A stretch of DNA of 5,520 nt from assembly GCA_000433515.1 (NCBI GenBank), contig FR891205.1, forward strand, positions 10,439 to 15,958. Reading direction: 5' to 3'. The stretch's first letter is position 1. Each line of letters opens with the position of its first letter. The translations under genes and the position numbers were made by a program. The DNA comes from Candidatus Colimorpha enterica. GTDB lineage: Bacteria > Bacillota > Clostridia > Oscillospirales > CAG-272. Positions 4,891-5,520 of this stretch are shown here, piece after piece. The notes beneath the pieces are model-generated. The model had not been told where the DNA came from and ran no database searches. It saw only the letters and a list, made by a program, of their open reading frames with translations.

Positions 4891-5520
4891 ATGAAAAAGT
4901 CAGGTATGATCGTACTTGCGGCACTTTCCGTGTCGCTGACGGCTTTTGCTGCGGGTCTTGTCGCGGCGGCGGAGAGCGGTATCGAACAGGCTCCCGTGTC
5001 GCCGGCACTGAGCATTCTTTCCCGCGGCCTCGGAACCGTGAAAAGCGGGCTCTGCGGCAGCGATGTCAGGTTCTGTGCCGCCGATTTTTCCGACGTTCTC
5101 GGAGTTGACAGCATCGGAAAGGCGGTGATAACCTCGCTGCCGGACGCTTCGGCGGGAAAACTGATGCTCGGCTCGCTTGAGGTCATGAAGAATCAGACGG
5201 TTTCGGCTGAAAACCTGTCGGCGCTCAGATTCGTACCGTCGGATAAGTCGGAAAAGGACTGTTTCTTCACCGTAAGAACCGGAAAGGATCGGGAGTATGA
5301 CCTGAAATGCACCGTAAGGATAACAAAAGACATAAACCGCGCCCCGGCGGCAGGAAGCACCTCTGTCGCCACCTATAAGAATATAGCGGTGTCCGGGAAA
5401 ATGACAGCCGCCGACCCGGAGGGCGATGCACTGACATACGAGGTAGTCTCCGGCACCGCAAAGGGTCTTCTTGTCGTTAACGACAGAAACGGCGGCTATA
5501 CCTACACCCCGATGAAGAAC
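4891..5520 (+). CDS. Secreted protein with cadherin-like/tandem-95-type repeats (3' end outside window)
   Basis: 210 codons are open to the window edge. The N-terminus MKKSGMIVLAALSVSLTAF is a signal peptide: a basic start, a hydrophobic core, and a likely cleavage after the Ala run near residue 27 (AAA|ES). Residues ~60-147 form a first domain with ITSLPDASAGKLMLG, VMKNQTVSAENLSALRFVPS and FFTVRTG. This resembles the pattern 'ItslP..GtL.l.g..V..gq.is...l..L.F.P....F.f' seen in bacterial cadherin-like extracellular domains. A second domain begins at NRAP (149-152), with TAADPEGDALTYEVVSG at 172-188 and GGYTYTP at 201-207. These match the ADPdGDaLTY...YTP core of VCBS/tandem-95 cadherin-like repeats, whose acidic residues often bind calcium. 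Four cysteines are visible (55, 62, 124, 140), possibly paired. More repeats and a surface anchor are expected beyond the window. The specific role is unknown; cell-surface adhesion or carbohydrate interaction is possible. It is transcribed away from the pseudouridine synthase operon. Confidence 0.85.
   Translation, partial: MKKSGMIVLAALSVSLTAFAAGLVAAAESGIEQAPVSPALSILSRGLGTVKSGLCGSDVRFCAADFSDVLGVDSIGKAVITSLPDASAGKLMLGSLEVMKNQTVSAENLSALRFVPSDKSEKDCFFTVRTGKDREYDLKCTVRITKDINRAPAAGSTSVATYKNIAVSGKMTAADPEGDALTYEVVSGTAKGLLVVNDRNGGYTYTPMKN

Overview
The window looks like chromosomal DNA of a moderately GC-rich Gram-positive bacterium, most likely an uncultured member of the Clostridia. The clues are strong AAAGGA and GGGAGG ribosome binding sites, a TATAAT -10 box, tightly packed genes, and surface proteins with a Gram-positive style signal peptide or C-terminal membrane anchor. 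This placement is inferred from sequence style and not from a marker gene.

Layout: (1) Positions 1-701 (+) hold the 3' end of a surface protein with a beta-helix-like, glycine/asparagine-rich repeat region, one C-terminal membrane helix and a basic tail. (2) Positions 745-2450 (+) hold two overlapping genes, a Ppx/GppA-family phosphatase and a TrmH/SpoU-family RNA 2'-O-methyltransferase. (3) Positions 2447-2676 hold a non-coding mirrored element: two inverted copies of a roughly 73-base double-hairpin unit flanking a third, 46-base hairpin. It fills the whole gap between convergent genes. (4) Positions 2677-4718 (-) hold a two-gene unit, an RluA-family pseudouridine synthase followed by a DUF3810-type membrane protein with a zinc-protease HELAH motif. 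(5) Positions 4719-4890 are a divergent intergenic region with a good minus-strand promoter and a strong plus-strand ribosome binding site. (6) Positions 4891-5520 (+) hold the 5' end of a secreted protein with cadherin-like (tandem-95/VCBS-type) repeats, which runs off the window.

The genes are mostly housekeeping RNA-modification and nucleotide/phosphate metabolism genes, flanked on both sides by large cell-surface proteins. Each two-gene unit joins an RNA-modifying enzyme to an enzyme of another kind (a phosphatase on one side, a membrane zincin on the other). No defence system, CRISPR array, transposase or RNA gene was recognised. The strongest candidate for something undescribed is the mirrored hairpin element: its two copies differ at several stem positions, yet every difference within a stem is compensated, and each copy begins at the stop codon of the gene that runs into it.
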